A stretch of DNA of 23,690 nucleotides from DASSHC01 sp035693105 (GCA_035693105.1 DASSHC010000513.1:1-23690), one strand, 5' to 3'; numbered from the stretch's first letter, positions 7,516 to 15,976 are shown. The notes: generated by a model not told the origin, from the sequence alone. Numbers and translations: made by a program.

Positions 7516-8814
7516 ATGCCGGAGTACCCTGAGGCACTACCAATCACGCCGGTGCGCGGCCCGGTGGATGCCGTGATCGAGCTGCCCGGCTCCAAGAGCT
7601 ACACCAACCGCGCGCTGTTGATCGCGGCGCTGGCAGAAGGCGAGTCGACTATCAGAGCCGCCCTCTTCAGCGACGACACCCGCTACATGGCCGAGAGTCT
7701 GACCCGGCTGGGAGTACCTGTCGAGGCAGACGCGACGGCGTCGACCTTCCATGTCGCCGGGCAAGGCGGGCGCATCCCGGCCAAGCACGCTGACCTGTTC
7801 GCGGGCAACTCCGGCACCACCGCGCGCTTCCTCACCGCAGCGCTGGCGCTCGGCCACGGCGTCTACCGGCTCGACGGCGTGCCGCGCATGCGCCAGCGCC
7901 CGATCGAACCGCTCCTGGCCGCGCTGCGCCAACTCGGCGTCGACGCGGCCTCCGCAGCGGGCAACGGCTGTCCACCCCTGGTGATACGCGGCGCGGGGCT
8001 CTTCGGCGGGCTGGCCCGCCTCCCGGGCCAGACCAGCAGCCAGTACTTCAGCGCCATGCTGATGGTCGGCCCGCTCGCGCGCGACGGTCTGACGCTGGAG
8101 GTCGAGGGCGAGCTGGTCTCCCAGCCGTACATCGACCTGACCGCCGATACCATGCGCGCTTTCGGCGCCGAGATGCGCAACGAGTCGTACCGGCGCTTCG
8201 TCGTGCCCGGCGGTCAGCGCTACACCGGCCGCGACTACGCCGTCGAGCCGGACGCCTCCGCCGCTTCCTACTTCTTTGCCCTGGCTGCCGCCACCGGCGG
8301 TCGCGTGCGCGTGGCCAACCTGGGCGCGGGCTCGGCGCAGGGCGACGTGCGCTTCGTCGATGTGCTAGAGCAGATGGGCTGCCGGGTCGAGCGTGGATCA
8401 GGCTACATCGAGGTGGAGGGGCCGAAGCAGCTCCGTGGAGTCGAGATCGACATGAACGGCATCTCGGACACGGTGCAGACGCTGGCCGCGATCGCGCCGC
8501 TGGCCGAGGACGAGGTCATCATCCGCAACGTCGGCCACATCCGCCACAAGGAGACCGATCGGCTTGCGGCGACGGCGGCCGAGCTGCGCGGGCTCGGCGT
8601 GGCGGTCGAGGAGCGCGACGACGGCCTGACCATCCTCCCCGACCGCGTGCGCCCGGGCCGCGTGCGCACCTACGACGATCACCGCATGGCGATGAGCTTC
8701 GCCATCCTCGGCTGCGTTGTCCCCGGCATCGTCATCGAGCAGCCTGCCTGCGTCGCCAAGACCTTCCCCGACTTCTTCGCGCGTCTGGCGCGAGCGACGG
8801 GAGAGAGCGCTTAG
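7516..8814 (+). CDS. aroA: 3-phosphoshikimate 1-carboxyvinyltransferase (EPSP synthase)
   Basis: Sixth step of the shikimate pathway: joins phosphoenolpyruvate to shikimate-3-phosphate. The 432-residue product has the N-terminal 'LPGSKSYTNRALLIAAL' (residues 23-39, with the conserved Lys27), the PEP/glyphosate-site loop 'GNSGTTARFL' (97-106), 'PGQTSSQYFSAML' near 172, 'YAVEPDASAASYFFALA' near 242 and the C-terminal 'RTYDDHRMAMSFAIL'. Length matches the family (E. coli 427). The residue corresponding to E. coli Pro101 is Phe105. The ATG follows GAGGA at 8 bases, 15 bases after the epimerase relic. The product feeds AroC, which is encoded convergently across a 135-base gap. Confidence 0.97.
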   Translation: MPEYPEALPITPVRGPVDAVIELPGSKSYTNRALLIAALAEGESTIRAALFSDDTRYMAESLTRLGVPVEADATASTFHVAGQGGRIPAKHADLFAGNSGTTARFLTAALALGHGVYRLDGVPRMRQRPIEPLLAALRQLGVDAASAAGNGCPPLVIRGAGLFGGLARLPGQTSSQYFSAMLMVGPLARDGLTLEVEGELVSQPYIDLTADTMRAFGAEMRNESYRRFVVPGGQRYTGRDYAVEPDASAASYFFALAAATGGRVRVANLGAGSAQGDVRFVDVLEQMGCRVERGSGYIEVEGPKQLRGVEIDMNGISDTVQTLAAIAPLAEDEVIIRNVGHIRHKETDRLAATAAELRGLGVAVEERDDGLTILPDRVRPGRVRTYDDHRMAMSFAILGCVVPGIVIEQPACVAKTFPDFFARLARATGESA

Positions 8815-8887
8815 AGGCGAGCAGACGGAGAAAGCGCACACCGAGGGTCCACCCCAAGAGGAAATTCGAATGTCGCATATGTAGTAG

Positions 8888-8909
8888 GGGCAGGCCGCTG
8901 TGCCTGCCC
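8888..8909 (+). repeat. GGGCAGGC/GCCTGCCC palindrome between convergent genes
   Basis: An 8-bp perfect inverted repeat (8888-8895 and 8902-8909) with a 6-base loop sits between the convergent ends of aroA (8814) and aroC (8950). It could act as a bidirectional terminator, though neither side has a clean T-run; 'TGCTTCCCTT' follows on the plus strand. The sequence style (GTAGGGGCAGGC...GCCTGCCC) resembles a dispersed intergenic palindrome, but only one copy was noticed here. Confidence 0.5.
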
Positions 8910-8949
8910 TGCTTCCCTTACGGCGTGGCGACGCGGATCACGCTCGGCG

Positions 8950-10017
8950 CTACACCCGCGCCGCCCGGTTCAGCAGGTACAGGTCCGCCAGCACCAGCGC
9001 CATCATCGCCTCGGCCACCGGCACGGCGCGCGGGCAGATCGACGGGTCGTGCCGCCCCTCGACCAGCACCGTGCGCTCTTGGCCGTAGATATCGACCGTG
9101 TGCTGCTCCTGCGCCACCGACGATGTCGGCTTGACCACGATGCGGCAGACGATCGGCTCACCGGAGGAGATGCCGCCCAGCATGCCCCCGGCGTTGTTCG
9201 AGCGCGCGCGCACGCGGCCATTCTCCATGTAGAATCCGTCGTTGTGCTCGTGACCGCGCAGCGTGACCGCGTCGAAGCCGAGCCCGATCTCGACCCCTTT
9301 GACCGCGGGGATACTCAGCATCGCCTGCCCCAGCAGCCCATCGAGCTTGTCCATCGTCGGCTCGCCCAGCCCAGGCGGAACCTGCTCGGCCCGGATCTCG
9401 ACGATGCCGCCGACGCTGTCGTGGTCTTCCTTGGCGTTCATCACCAGCTCGACCATCTGCGCGCCCGCTTCCGGATCGGGGCAGCGCACCAGGTTCTGGT
9501 CGATCTCGCCGCGGTCGAAGGTCTCCATCACGATCGGCCCAAGCTGGCGCACGAAGCCGTAGATGTCGATGCCGGCGGCGACGCGGAGCAGTTCGCGCGC
9601 GATCGCCCCCGCCGCGACGCGGCCCCAGGTCTCGCGCGCGCTGGAGCGGCCGCCGCCACGGTGGTCGCGCACGCCGTACTTGGCCCAGTAGGTGTAGTCG
9701 CCGTGGCCGGGGCGGAAGAGGTCGCGGATCTGATCGTACTTGCTGGAGTCGGCGTCGGCGTTGTAGGTGATCAGCGAGATCGGCGCGCCGGTCGTGACGC
9801 CTTCGAAGACGCCCGAGAGGATTGTCACCTGGTCCCGCTCGTTACGCGGCGAGGTGACCTTGCTCTGCCCCACCCGGCGGCGGTCAAGATCGTGCTGGAT
9901 CAGCTCCTCCGAGAGTGGCAGCCCGGCCGGACAGCCATCGACGACGACGCCGAGGGCCGGCCCGTGTGACTCGCCCCAGGTAGTGATACGAAAAACCTTG
10001 CCGAACGTGCTGCCCAT
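8950..10017 (-). CDS. aroC: Chorismate synthase
   Basis: Last common step of aromatic biosynthesis: converts EPSP to chorismate using reduced FMN. The 355-residue product carries all family signatures: 'TTWGESHGPALGVVVDG' at the N-terminus (with the conserved His), 'FRPGHGDYTYWAKYG' and 'DHRGGGRSSARET' near residue 100, and 'RHDPSICPRAVPVAEAM' near the C-terminus. Length equals the family norm (E. coli 361). AGAGGAT 12 bases upstream of the ATG is a possible RBS. It lies 9 bases after the GNAT gene in the same direction, so it probably shares a transcript with that gene and the peptide-binding lipoprotein. Confidence 0.98.
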   Translation of the reverse strand: MGSTFGKVFRITTWGESHGPALGVVVDGCPAGLPLSEELIQHDLDRRRVGQSKVTSPRNERDQVTILSGVFEGVTTGAPISLITYNADADSSKYDQIRDLFRPGHGDYTYWAKYGVRDHRGGGRSSARETWGRVAAGAIARELLRVAAGIDIYGFVRQLGPIVMETFDRGEIDQNLVRCPDPEAGAQMVELVMNAKEDHDSVGGIVEIRAEQVPPGLGEPTMDKLDGLLGQAMLSIPAVKGVEIGLGFDAVTLRGHEHNDGFYMENGRVRARSNNAGGMLGGISSGEPIVCRIVVKPTSSVAQEQHTVDIYGQERTVLVEGRHDPSICPRAVPVAEAMMALVLADLYLLNRAARV

Positions 10018-10026
10018 CTGTCCAGC

Positions 10027-10938
10027 TTATCCTCTTCCCGCCCTGAACTCCTCGGGCGGCGTCACCAGCCAACGGCCGTACAGCGCGTAGTCTTGCACCG
10101 GCGCCCGGCGGAAACCATAGCGCTCGTAGAGTTGCCGGCTGCGCGTGTTGCGCGCCTGCGTGCTCAAGCCGATGCGGCGCGCGCCCACCCGGGAGAGAAA
10201 ATGCACCGCCCAGTCGAGCGCCTCCCGGCCGTAGCCGAGCCCTTGCAGCCCCGGCGCGACCGCGATCCGGTCGAGGTGGCCCCAATCGCGGAAGTGCGTG
10301 ATGCCGATGTAGGCCACCGCCGCGCCCAACTGATCGCGGAAGAGGAACAGCTCCACCCCGGGGCTGTTCCCGTAATTCTCGAACTCCTCGTGGCTGTTCC
10401 ACCAAAGCCAGGGAAAGGCCGCATGATCGAGCGCGATCAACTCGGCCAGCGCCGTCTCGCCGGACACATCGACCGGCTCGATCTGGAGCGCGCCGCCCGG
10501 CGCCAGCGGCAGCCCGCGCGCCAGCTCGTAGATGACGATGTCCTCCAGCAACTCGTATCCGGCCGCGTCGTAGAAGGCACGCCGGCGCGACTCGTGGTGC
10601 TCGCTGGCGATGGCGAGCTGCTTGCCTTCGTCCCTGGCGATCTCGGCGAACTCGTCGAGCAGCGCGATGGCGTTGGCGCGCGCGCTGAGCTCCAGCAGCC
10701 CGGCCACCTCGCCCCGATGGCGCCAGGAACCGCCAATCAGGTATTCACCGGTCTCGGGGATCCAGAGCGAGAGGCCCGGATGCTCGCGCAGGATGCCACT
10801 CAGCTCGGCCAGGTCGTAGCGGCTGGACCAACCGAGGCGCAGCCGCGCCAGCGTCGACTGTGTCAGCGGCTCGACGCGCGCTCCGTGTGCGCGAGGTTCG
10901 TGCTCGCCGCCCTGCAGTTCTCTACCTTCACCCACCAC
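10027..10938 (-). CDS. GNAT family N-acetyltransferase
   Basis: 303-residue protein with two GNAT-like halves. The C-terminal half has a clear acetyl-CoA site: 'HLDRIAVAPGLQGLGYGREA' (about residues 222-241; motif A Q/RxxGxG/A as Q-G-L-G-Y-G), then 'LSTQARNTRSRQLYERYGFRR' near 257, the usual final strand and helix. The N-terminal half (about 20-150) contains a degraded 'NTRSRRFYDAAGYEL'-like segment ('HHESRRRAFYDAAGYEL') but no motif A, so only the second half is likely active. The start is GTG at 10938, with GTG repeated at the next codon and AGGGGAG about 8 bases upstream. It lies between the lipoprotein (22-base gap) and aroC (9-base gap). Substrate unknown. Confidence 0.85.
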   Translation of the reverse strand: MVGEGRELQGGEHEPRAHGARVEPLTQSTLARLRLGWSSRYDLAELSGILREHPGLSLWIPETGEYLIGGSWRHRGEVAGLLELSARANAIALLDEFAEIARDEGKQLAIASEHHESRRRAFYDAAGYELLEDIVIYELARGLPLAPGGALQIEPVDVSGETALAELIALDHAAFPWLWWNSHEEFENYGNSPGVELFLFRDQLGAAVAYIGITHFRDWGHLDRIAVAPGLQGLGYGREALDWAVHFLSRVGARRIGLSTQARNTRSRQLYERYGFRRAPVQDYALYGRWLVTPPEEFRAGRG

Positions 10939-10960
10939 GACCGTACTCCCCTGGGCCGGC

Positions 10961-12736
10961 CTAGCCCGCGATCCACACCGTCTCGAGCCCGAGCATCCCC
11001 AGCGGCGAGAACTGCAGGCCGTGGACGCGTGGCTTGACCAGCTCGTAGTCGGTATCTCGGTAGATCGGGATAACCACGTTATCGTCGACGATGAGCTGCT
11101 GCGCCTGACGGTAGAGCTGGATCCGCCGCTGCGGGTCCGGCTCCGCCTCGGCGCGCGCCAACAGGCGATCGACCTCCGGATTGTGGTAGCCGATCGGGTT
11201 GTCCGGGCTTGTCGAGGCGAACAGGCTCCAGAGGACGCTGCCGGGGTCGGGGTAATCGGCGATCCAGTTGAGGGAGAACATTCCCATGTTCTGCTTTCCC
11301 AATCGCTGGATGTAATCGCTCCAGTCGAGATCGACCACCTCGGCGTTGATCCCCAGGTCCCGCTGGTAGACCTCTTTCATCGCCGCCGGAGTCCAACTCC
11401 CCGCAGTGTACAGCGTCAGCGGCTGCGCGCGCGCCTGGTCGGTGGCTTGTTGATAGAGCTCCTTGGCGCTCGCCAGGTCATACGGCGGCAGTTGGGCGGC
11501 CCAGGTATGGTCGTCGTCCGTAACCGGCACGATGCCGTCGAGCACGCTGACGTGACCTTCGAAGGTCACATTGGCGATTTTGCTGCGGTCGAAGCCCTGG
11601 ATTAGCGCCTGACGCAGCTTGGGATCGGCAAACGGCGGCACGTTGGGATTGAGGAAAACGTACTCGCCGCCCAGAGTCGGCTGGGTCTGCAACTGGTCGT
11701 GCAGCGGCGTGCCGGGCGTCAGCACGCGCGGCAGCACGTCATCCGAGACCGGCGCCACGTCGATCTGGTCGCGCTCGTAGAGCGCCACCGGCTGCTCGGC
11801 CGAGGCCCCCAGCAGGATCGTCACCGTCTTGAGCGTCGGCGGCTGAGGCCGGTAGCTGGCCACGCCGGAGAGCACCAGTTGCGCGCCGGACTTCCAACCC
11901 GTCAGCTTGAAGGGCCCACTGCCGTCCGGCTGGCGCCACCACTCGCCGCCCTGCTCCACGTTGTCGTGGCTCACGACCGCCGCCGGCAGACCGGTCAGCT
12001 TCTGCAAGAAGTCGGCGGTCGGATGCGTCAGCGTAATGCGCACGGTCAACGGATCGAGCACCTCAACGCCGGTGAGCGGCGAAGACGTTCCCTGCAGGCG
12101 CTCGCTGGCGCCTTGAATGTCGGAGAGGTAGATCGCGGCCGGCAGCGGCTGGCCACTCTGTTTGGCCAGCGCCGGATCGGTGGCCCGCTCCAGCGAATAC
12201 TTGACGTCGGCGGCTTGCAGCGGGCGTCCGCTCTGGAAGGTGAGCCCGCTGTACAGGTGAAATGTGTAAATCTGGTGGTCGGGCGCTACATCGATCGTTT
12301 GCGCCAGGTCCGGCGAGACGGTGAGATCGCTGTTGAGATGCACCAGTCCGCGGAATATCTGCTGGTCGATGAAGGCGGCGCTCGCCTCGCGCACCAGTGC
12401 CGGGTCGAGCGTAGTCGGATCCTCGACGCTGCCGGTCAGCGTCAGCGTCTGCGCGCCGCGCGGCTGCGGCTTCGCCGTGGGTGTCGCCGCACTGATGACC
12501 GTGGGTGTGCCGGACGGCGGCACGCTGGGGGTCGCGGCCGGTGAGGCAGTCGCGGTGGTGGCTGGCGTCGCGGCCGGAGTCACGGCCGCCAGTGTGGCGA
12601 CCGGCGTAGCCTGCTTGCTGCTGAAGGGTGTGCTGCAGCCGGCAAGCAGCAGGATGCACCAGCAGAGCCACAACCGGCGGCTGAGTTGATGGGCATGACC
12701 CCGTCGCGAACCACGGAGGCGAGCGGATGCATTCAT
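10961..12736 (-). CDS. Peptide ABC transporter substrate-binding lipoprotein (family 5)
   Basis: Extracytoplasmic binding protein of the DppA/OppA type. I use the ATG at 12736 (591 residues), not a longer frame, because it begins a clean lipoprotein signal: arginine-rich n-region, 'LWLCWCILLLAGC' and acylated Cys34. A Thr/Pro/Ala-rich tether of about 65 residues follows, then the SBP_bac_5 fold: 'DPTTLDPALVREASAAFIDQ', 'FRGLVHLNSDLTVSPDLAQ', 'YTFHLYSGLTFQSGRPLQAA' and 'RQALIQGFDRSKIANVTFEG'. No permease or ATPase genes for it are in the window, so it is an orphan binding protein here. The adjacent divergent gene is a gamma-glutamyltransferase homologue, which fits peptide use. Ligand is unproven. 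Confidence 0.9.
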   Translation of the reverse strand: MNASARLRGSRRGHAHQLSRRLWLCWCILLLAGCSTPFSSKQATPVATLAAVTPAATPATTATASPAATPSVPPSGTPTVISAATPTAKPQPRGAQTLTLTGSVEDPTTLDPALVREASAAFIDQQIFRGLVHLNSDLTVSPDLAQTIDVAPDHQIYTFHLYSGLTFQSGRPLQAADVKYSLERATDPALAKQSGQPLPAAIYLSDIQGASERLQGTSSPLTGVEVLDPLTVRITLTHPTADFLQKLTGLPAAVVSHDNVEQGGEWWRQPDGSGPFKLTGWKSGAQLVLSGVASYRPQPPTLKTVTILLGASAEQPVALYERDQIDVAPVSDDVLPRVLTPGTPLHDQLQTQPTLGGEYVFLNPNVPPFADPKLRQALIQGFDRSKIANVTFEGHVSVLDGIVPVTDDDHTWAAQLPPYDLASAKELYQQATDQARAQPLTLYTAGSWTPAAMKEVYQRDLGINAEVVDLDWSDYIQRLGKQNMGMFSLNWIADYPDPGSVLWSLFASTSPDNPIGYHNPEVDRLLARAEAEPDPQRRIQLYRQAQQLIVDDNVVIPIYRDTDYELVKPRVHGLQFSPLGMLGLETVWIAG

Positions 12737-12742
12737 AGCCAG

Positions 12743-12748
12743 AGTGTA
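12743..12748 (-). promoter_or_regulatory. -10 element 6 bases before the lipoprotein ATG
   Basis: Minus strand TACACT (12748-12743) is followed by 6 bases and then the ATG at 12736. The geometry is the same as TAGAAT ahead of the methyltransferase and suggests a leaderless transcript. No RBS is visible. The -35 region is not convincing. Confidence 0.4.
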
Positions 12749-12783
12749 CCGTGGGCGCGGCGGCAGGGCGACCACGCGCGCCG

Positions 12784-12796
12784 ATCGTGCTACGAT
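12784..12796. promoter_or_regulatory. Small dyad ATCGT-N3-ACGAT in the divergent intergenic region
   Basis: ATCGT and ACGAT form a 5-bp inverted repeat around GCT, between the divergent lipoprotein and GGT-family genes. The right half includes TACGAT, a possible -10 for the rightward gene. A shared operator is possible, but a dyad this short can arise by chance. Confidence 0.2.
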
Positions 12797-12849
12797 GCGC
12801 TCCAAGCCATTGCGAGGCGCGGTCGTGGCCATAGAAAGGGAGATTGGCG

Positions 12850-14454
12850 ATGCATGGCATGGTTGCCGCCCCACAGGTCAACGCGGTCGATGCCGCCGCA
12901 CGCGTGCTGCAGCGCGGCGGCAACGCGGTCGACGCCGCGGTGACCGGCGCGTTCGTGCAGATGGTGGTCGACCCGCAGATGTGCGGGGTCGCCGGGTTCG
13001 GCGTGGCCAACGTGCGCCCGGCGGACGGCGCCCAGCGCATCCTCGATTTCAACAGCCCGGCCGGCTCACGCGCCAGCGAGCGCATGTGGGAAGACGTCGT
13101 CATCGAGCAGGACTGGACCGGCTACGGCTACCACCTCACGGGTGAGGTCAACGATGTCGGCTACCGCTCGGTCATGACTCCCACCACCGTCGCCGGGATG
13201 GCCGAGCTGCTGCGTCGCTTCGGCACCATCGACTGGAAGGACGCGCTCCAGCCGGCCATCGACTACGCCGAGAACGGCTTCGTGGTGACGCCTTCGCTCT
13301 GGCTGACCTGGAACATGCCCTCCCCGGAGGGCCGCATCGGCATGTTCCGGCGTATCCAGACCACGCCGGCCAGCGCCGCGATCTACGTCAAGCCGAACGG
13401 GCAGACGCCCCGGCCGGGCGAGCGGCTGAAGAACCCGGACTACGCCGCCACTCTGCGCCGCCTGGCCGAGGCCGGGCCGGAGGATTTCTACCGGGGCGAG
13501 CTGGCACAGCGCATGGCCGAGGATCTGGGCAAGAACGGCTCCTACATCACCGCCGAGGACCTGGCCAACTATCGGGTGCGCGACCTCGACCCGCTGGAGA
13601 TCAGCTACCGTGGCTATCGGGTGACCTCCAACCCGCCGGCCGGCGGCGGCATCTGTATGGAGGAAATCCTGCAGATCGTCGAAAACGAGGACATCGGCGC
13701 CCTCGGGCTGAATAGCCTTCCGTACATCGACCTGGTCGCCCACGCCATGCGCGCGGCCTATGCCGACTGGTACGGCCGGGTGGGCGATCCCTACTTCGTC
13801 GACGTGCCGGTGGGCGAGCTCATCTCCGATGACCGCGCGGCCGAGTGGTACGGCAAGATCAAGCGCGGCGAGCATTTCGAAGTGCCGCGTTATCCCGAGG
13901 AGACCGGCACCACTCACATCACCGTGGTCGACGAGGCGGGCAACTGCGTCGCGGTGACGCACTCGCTCGGCGCGTCCAGTGGCGTGGTCACGCCGGGGCT
14001 GGGCTTCACCTACAACAACAACATGAACGCCGCCAACCCGCAGCCGGGCCGGCCCAACTCGATCGCGCCGGGCAAGACGCGGATTACCGGCATCTGCCCC
14101 ACTATTGTCTACCAGGACGACGAGCCGGTGCTGACGCTCGGCGCGCCGGGAGGCACGCGCATCATCACCGGCGTCACGCAGGTCGTGCTCAACGTGCTCG
14201 ATCACCGCCTCCCGGCGGTCGAGGCGGTGTCGGCGCCGCGCTTCGACTGCCAGGGTCCGATCCTCGATTGTGAGGGGCGCATTCCGTCGTGGATCAAGGA
14301 GGCGCTGGCCGAGCGGGACTTTCAGCTCTTCCCAAACTCTGCCTCGTATGGCAATTTCTCACGTGTGCAGGCCATTCGGCGCGATCCGATCACGCACGAG
14401 CTGGATGGCGGCTCCGATCCGCGTGGTGCCGGCGGAGCGGTCATGGCCGTCTGA
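12850..14454 (+). CDS. Gamma-glutamyltransferase family protein (Ntn hydrolase)
   Basis: GGT-family enzyme, which normally cleaves itself into two chains and then hydrolyses or transfers gamma-glutamyl groups. I start at the ATG at 12850 (534 residues) because AGGGAG lies 8 bases upstream; the TTG at 12844 is too close to it. The N-terminus 'HGMVAAPQVNAVDAAARVLQ' begins at the enzyme core with no signal peptide, unlike periplasmic E. coli GGT. The autoprocessing Thr is predicted as Thr354 in 'ETGTTHITVVDEAGNCVAVT', followed by 'NNNMN' and 'LGAPGGTRIITGVTQV' oxyanion and substrate segments. It diverges from the peptide-binding lipoprotein. Cephalosporin acylase-type substrates are an alternative within this family. 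Confidence 0.92.
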   Translation: MHGMVAAPQVNAVDAAARVLQRGGNAVDAAVTGAFVQMVVDPQMCGVAGFGVANVRPADGAQRILDFNSPAGSRASERMWEDVVIEQDWTGYGYHLTGEVNDVGYRSVMTPTTVAGMAELLRRFGTIDWKDALQPAIDYAENGFVVTPSLWLTWNMPSPEGRIGMFRRIQTTPASAAIYVKPNGQTPRPGERLKNPDYAATLRRLAEAGPEDFYRGELAQRMAEDLGKNGSYITAEDLANYRVRDLDPLEISYRGYRVTSNPPAGGGICMEEILQIVENEDIGALGLNSLPYIDLVAHAMRAAYADWYGRVGDPYFVDVPVGELISDDRAAEWYGKIKRGEHFEVPRYPEETGTTHITVVDEAGNCVAVTHSLGASSGVVTPGLGFTYNNNMNAANPQPGRPNSIAPGKTRITGICPTIVYQDDEPVLTLGAPGGTRIITGVTQVVLNVLDHRLPAVEAVSAPRFDCQGPILDCEGRIPSWIKEALAERDFQLFPNSASYGNFSRVQAIRRDPITHELDGGSDPRGAGGAVMAV

Positions 14455-14650
14455 GCGTCTGGCAGCGTTATTGCGATTTGCTCCACTGTTTGATGCTCAC
14501 GCTTGGGTGGGGATGATCCAGGCGAGCAAGGCTCGGTCGAGAGCCAGGAGTCGAATCGTGACTGGCGGGGATGCCGGTCGTGCGGCGCCGCCCTGAGCGG
14601 CCCATGCGGAAGCGGCGTCTTCACCCGGACGGGAGGAACCGCGGGGGCGC
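14455..14650. other. Intergenic stretch, 196 bases
   Basis: No ORF with a credible start lies here. A small hairpin GGCTC (14531-14535) / GAGCC (14542-14546) with a 6-base loop is present without a T-run. GGGAGGAA at 14631 is the only RBS-like sequence ahead of the next ATG. I see no clear promoter. Confidence 0.4.
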
Positions 14651-15976
14651 ATGCGGCAGCCGATTCGTTTGAACTCCATCGCCACTCCCGCGGTCGGCCA
14701 GGCGCAACCGGCGCCGCCGCTGCGCGCCCGTCGCCCGCGCCAGCGCCCACACTTCCACGCCTCGTGGCGCGATACACGAGTCACCGACTCCGGCGCGCTG
14801 CGCGCCATCCTGGCGCTGGTGGCCATCGTGTTGATCGCCATTGCCCTCTACCTGGTCTCGCTCTCTTCACACCCAGGGATCGAGCGGATACAACCGATCC
14901 CCAAGAGCGTCGCGCCGCCCGGGTCCGTTACGGTCGACGCGCTGGTGCGCGCGGGTCATCCCATCCAGCGGGTTATTCTCACGATTGACGGCACGCCGGT
15001 ACTCCCGGCGGTGCTGCCGCAGGGCGATCGCTCCTGGGAAGTCAGCTACGAGACCGTATTTCCGCGTGGTCAGCACCAGGCTCAACTGACAGTGATCGAC
15101 AGTACCGGCGACGTGCAGCAGCACGACTGGAGCTTTACCGCCTCCGGGCCCAAGATCCCGCCCACCGTCGCCTTCGCCGGCCCACCCAGTGGGCTGACGT
15201 ACCAGGCCGGGGAGCTTCGCTTGCACGCGATCTTGCATACGGAGACCCCGCTGCAGTCAAGCGTGCTGACGATCAATGGCGTTCCGACGGCGATCAAGCC
15301 GGTCCAGCAGCCAGCGGTGTCGGGTGAGCCGCTGGCCTACGACATGACCTTGCGCCACGACTTCCCGGCCGGCGCGTACGTCGTCCAGCTTAGCGTCACC
15401 GACCAACAGGATCAGACGACCCGGCAGGAATGGGCGCTCAAGGTCGTCGCCAACCAGGCGGCAGCGACCGCCTGGTATTACCCGGAGGTCGACGCCTACC
15501 TCTACGGCCCGTTTAAGGATTTCTGGCAAAAGCACGGCGGCCAGAAAGTCTTTGGTAACCCCGTCGGCGATCAATACGTGAGTCCGGCGGGCACGACTGT
15601 TCAGTATTTCACCAATGCGCGCTTCGAGCTGGTGCGCGACGGCTCGGTGGATCTGGGGCGCATCGGCGCCGAAGCCTTCCACCAGACGGTTCCGCGCGTT
15701 GACGACCCGAAGAGCCCGGGCGTGACCTACTTCGCTGCCACCGGGCACACCCTCCAGGGCGCGTTCAAGACGTTCTGGGAGCAGAATGGTGGGCTGTCCA
15801 TCTTCGGCTACCCAATCAGCGAGGTGCGCGACGAGGATGGCACCAAAGTGCAGTACTTCGAGCGTGCCCGTTTCGAGCTTGTCCCCAGTGGCAATGCCGC
15901 GCAATCAACGGTGCATGTGACGCCGCTCGGCGCCCAGATGTGGGAATCGATCCAGCGCGGCGCGGCTGACCGTTAG
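14651..15976 (+). CDS. Membrane-anchored protein with Ig-like and LGFP-like repeats
   Basis: 441-residue surface protein, probably cell-envelope associated. A basic cytoplasmic N-terminus (residues 1-49, rich in Arg) precedes one transmembrane segment (about 50-70). The exported part has two beta-rich units (about 85-165 and 172-268; the second ends 'YVVQLSVTDQQDQTTRQEWA') that look like Ig/cadherin-type domains. Two repeats follow: 'FKDFWQKHGGQKVFGNPVGD...VQYFTNARFELV' (287-328) and 'FKTFWEQNGGLSIFGYPISE...VQYFERARFELVP' (372-412). These resemble LGFP repeats thought to bind cell-wall polymers. GGGAGGAA is 14 bases from the ATG, somewhat far. It ends overlapping by 4 bases the stop of the convergent P-loop gene. 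Confidence 0.75.
   Translation: MRQPIRLNSIATPAVGQAQPAPPLRARRPRQRPHFHASWRDTRVTDSGALRAILALVAIVLIAIALYLVSLSSHPGIERIQPIPKSVAPPGSVTVDALVRAGHPIQRVILTIDGTPVLPAVLPQGDRSWEVSYETVFPRGQHQAQLTVIDSTGDVQQHDWSFTASGPKIPPTVAFAGPPSGLTYQAGELRLHAILHTETPLQSSVLTINGVPTAIKPVQQPAVSGEPLAYDMTLRHDFPAGAYVVQLSVTDQQDQTTRQEWALKVVANQAAATAWYYPEVDAYLYGPFKDFWQKHGGQKVFGNPVGDQYVSPAGTTVQYFTNARFELVRDGSVDLGRIGAEAFHQTVPRVDDPKSPGVTYFAATGHTLQGAFKTFWEQNGGLSIFGYPISEVRDEDGTKVQYFERARFELVPSGNAAQSTVHVTPLGAQMWESIQRGAADR

Noticed and set aside
9049..9969. 306-residue plus-strand open frame
   Set aside because: Antisense shadow of aroC.
12737..12874. 46-residue N-terminal extension of the peptide-binding lipoprotein
   Set aside because: The extension would put the lipoprotein signal 46 residues inside the protein and overlap the divergent gene's start. 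The ATG at 12736 starts a proper signal peptide.
13066..14205. 379-residue open frame on the minus strand
   Set aside because: It lies wholly antisense to the gamma-glutamyltransferase gene, whose motifs are unmistakable. Long antisense frames are common in high-GC codon usage; its composition is Val/Asp/Gly/Arg-biased with no motif.
14600..14650. Possible ydaO/c-di-AMP riboswitch core (GACGGGAGGAACC) before the LGFP-repeat gene
   Set aside because: Only one short block resembles the class; the other conserved blocks (GCCGAA, CCGAACCCG, CAGCTAACCTC) are absent and the motif sits 14 bases before the start codon.
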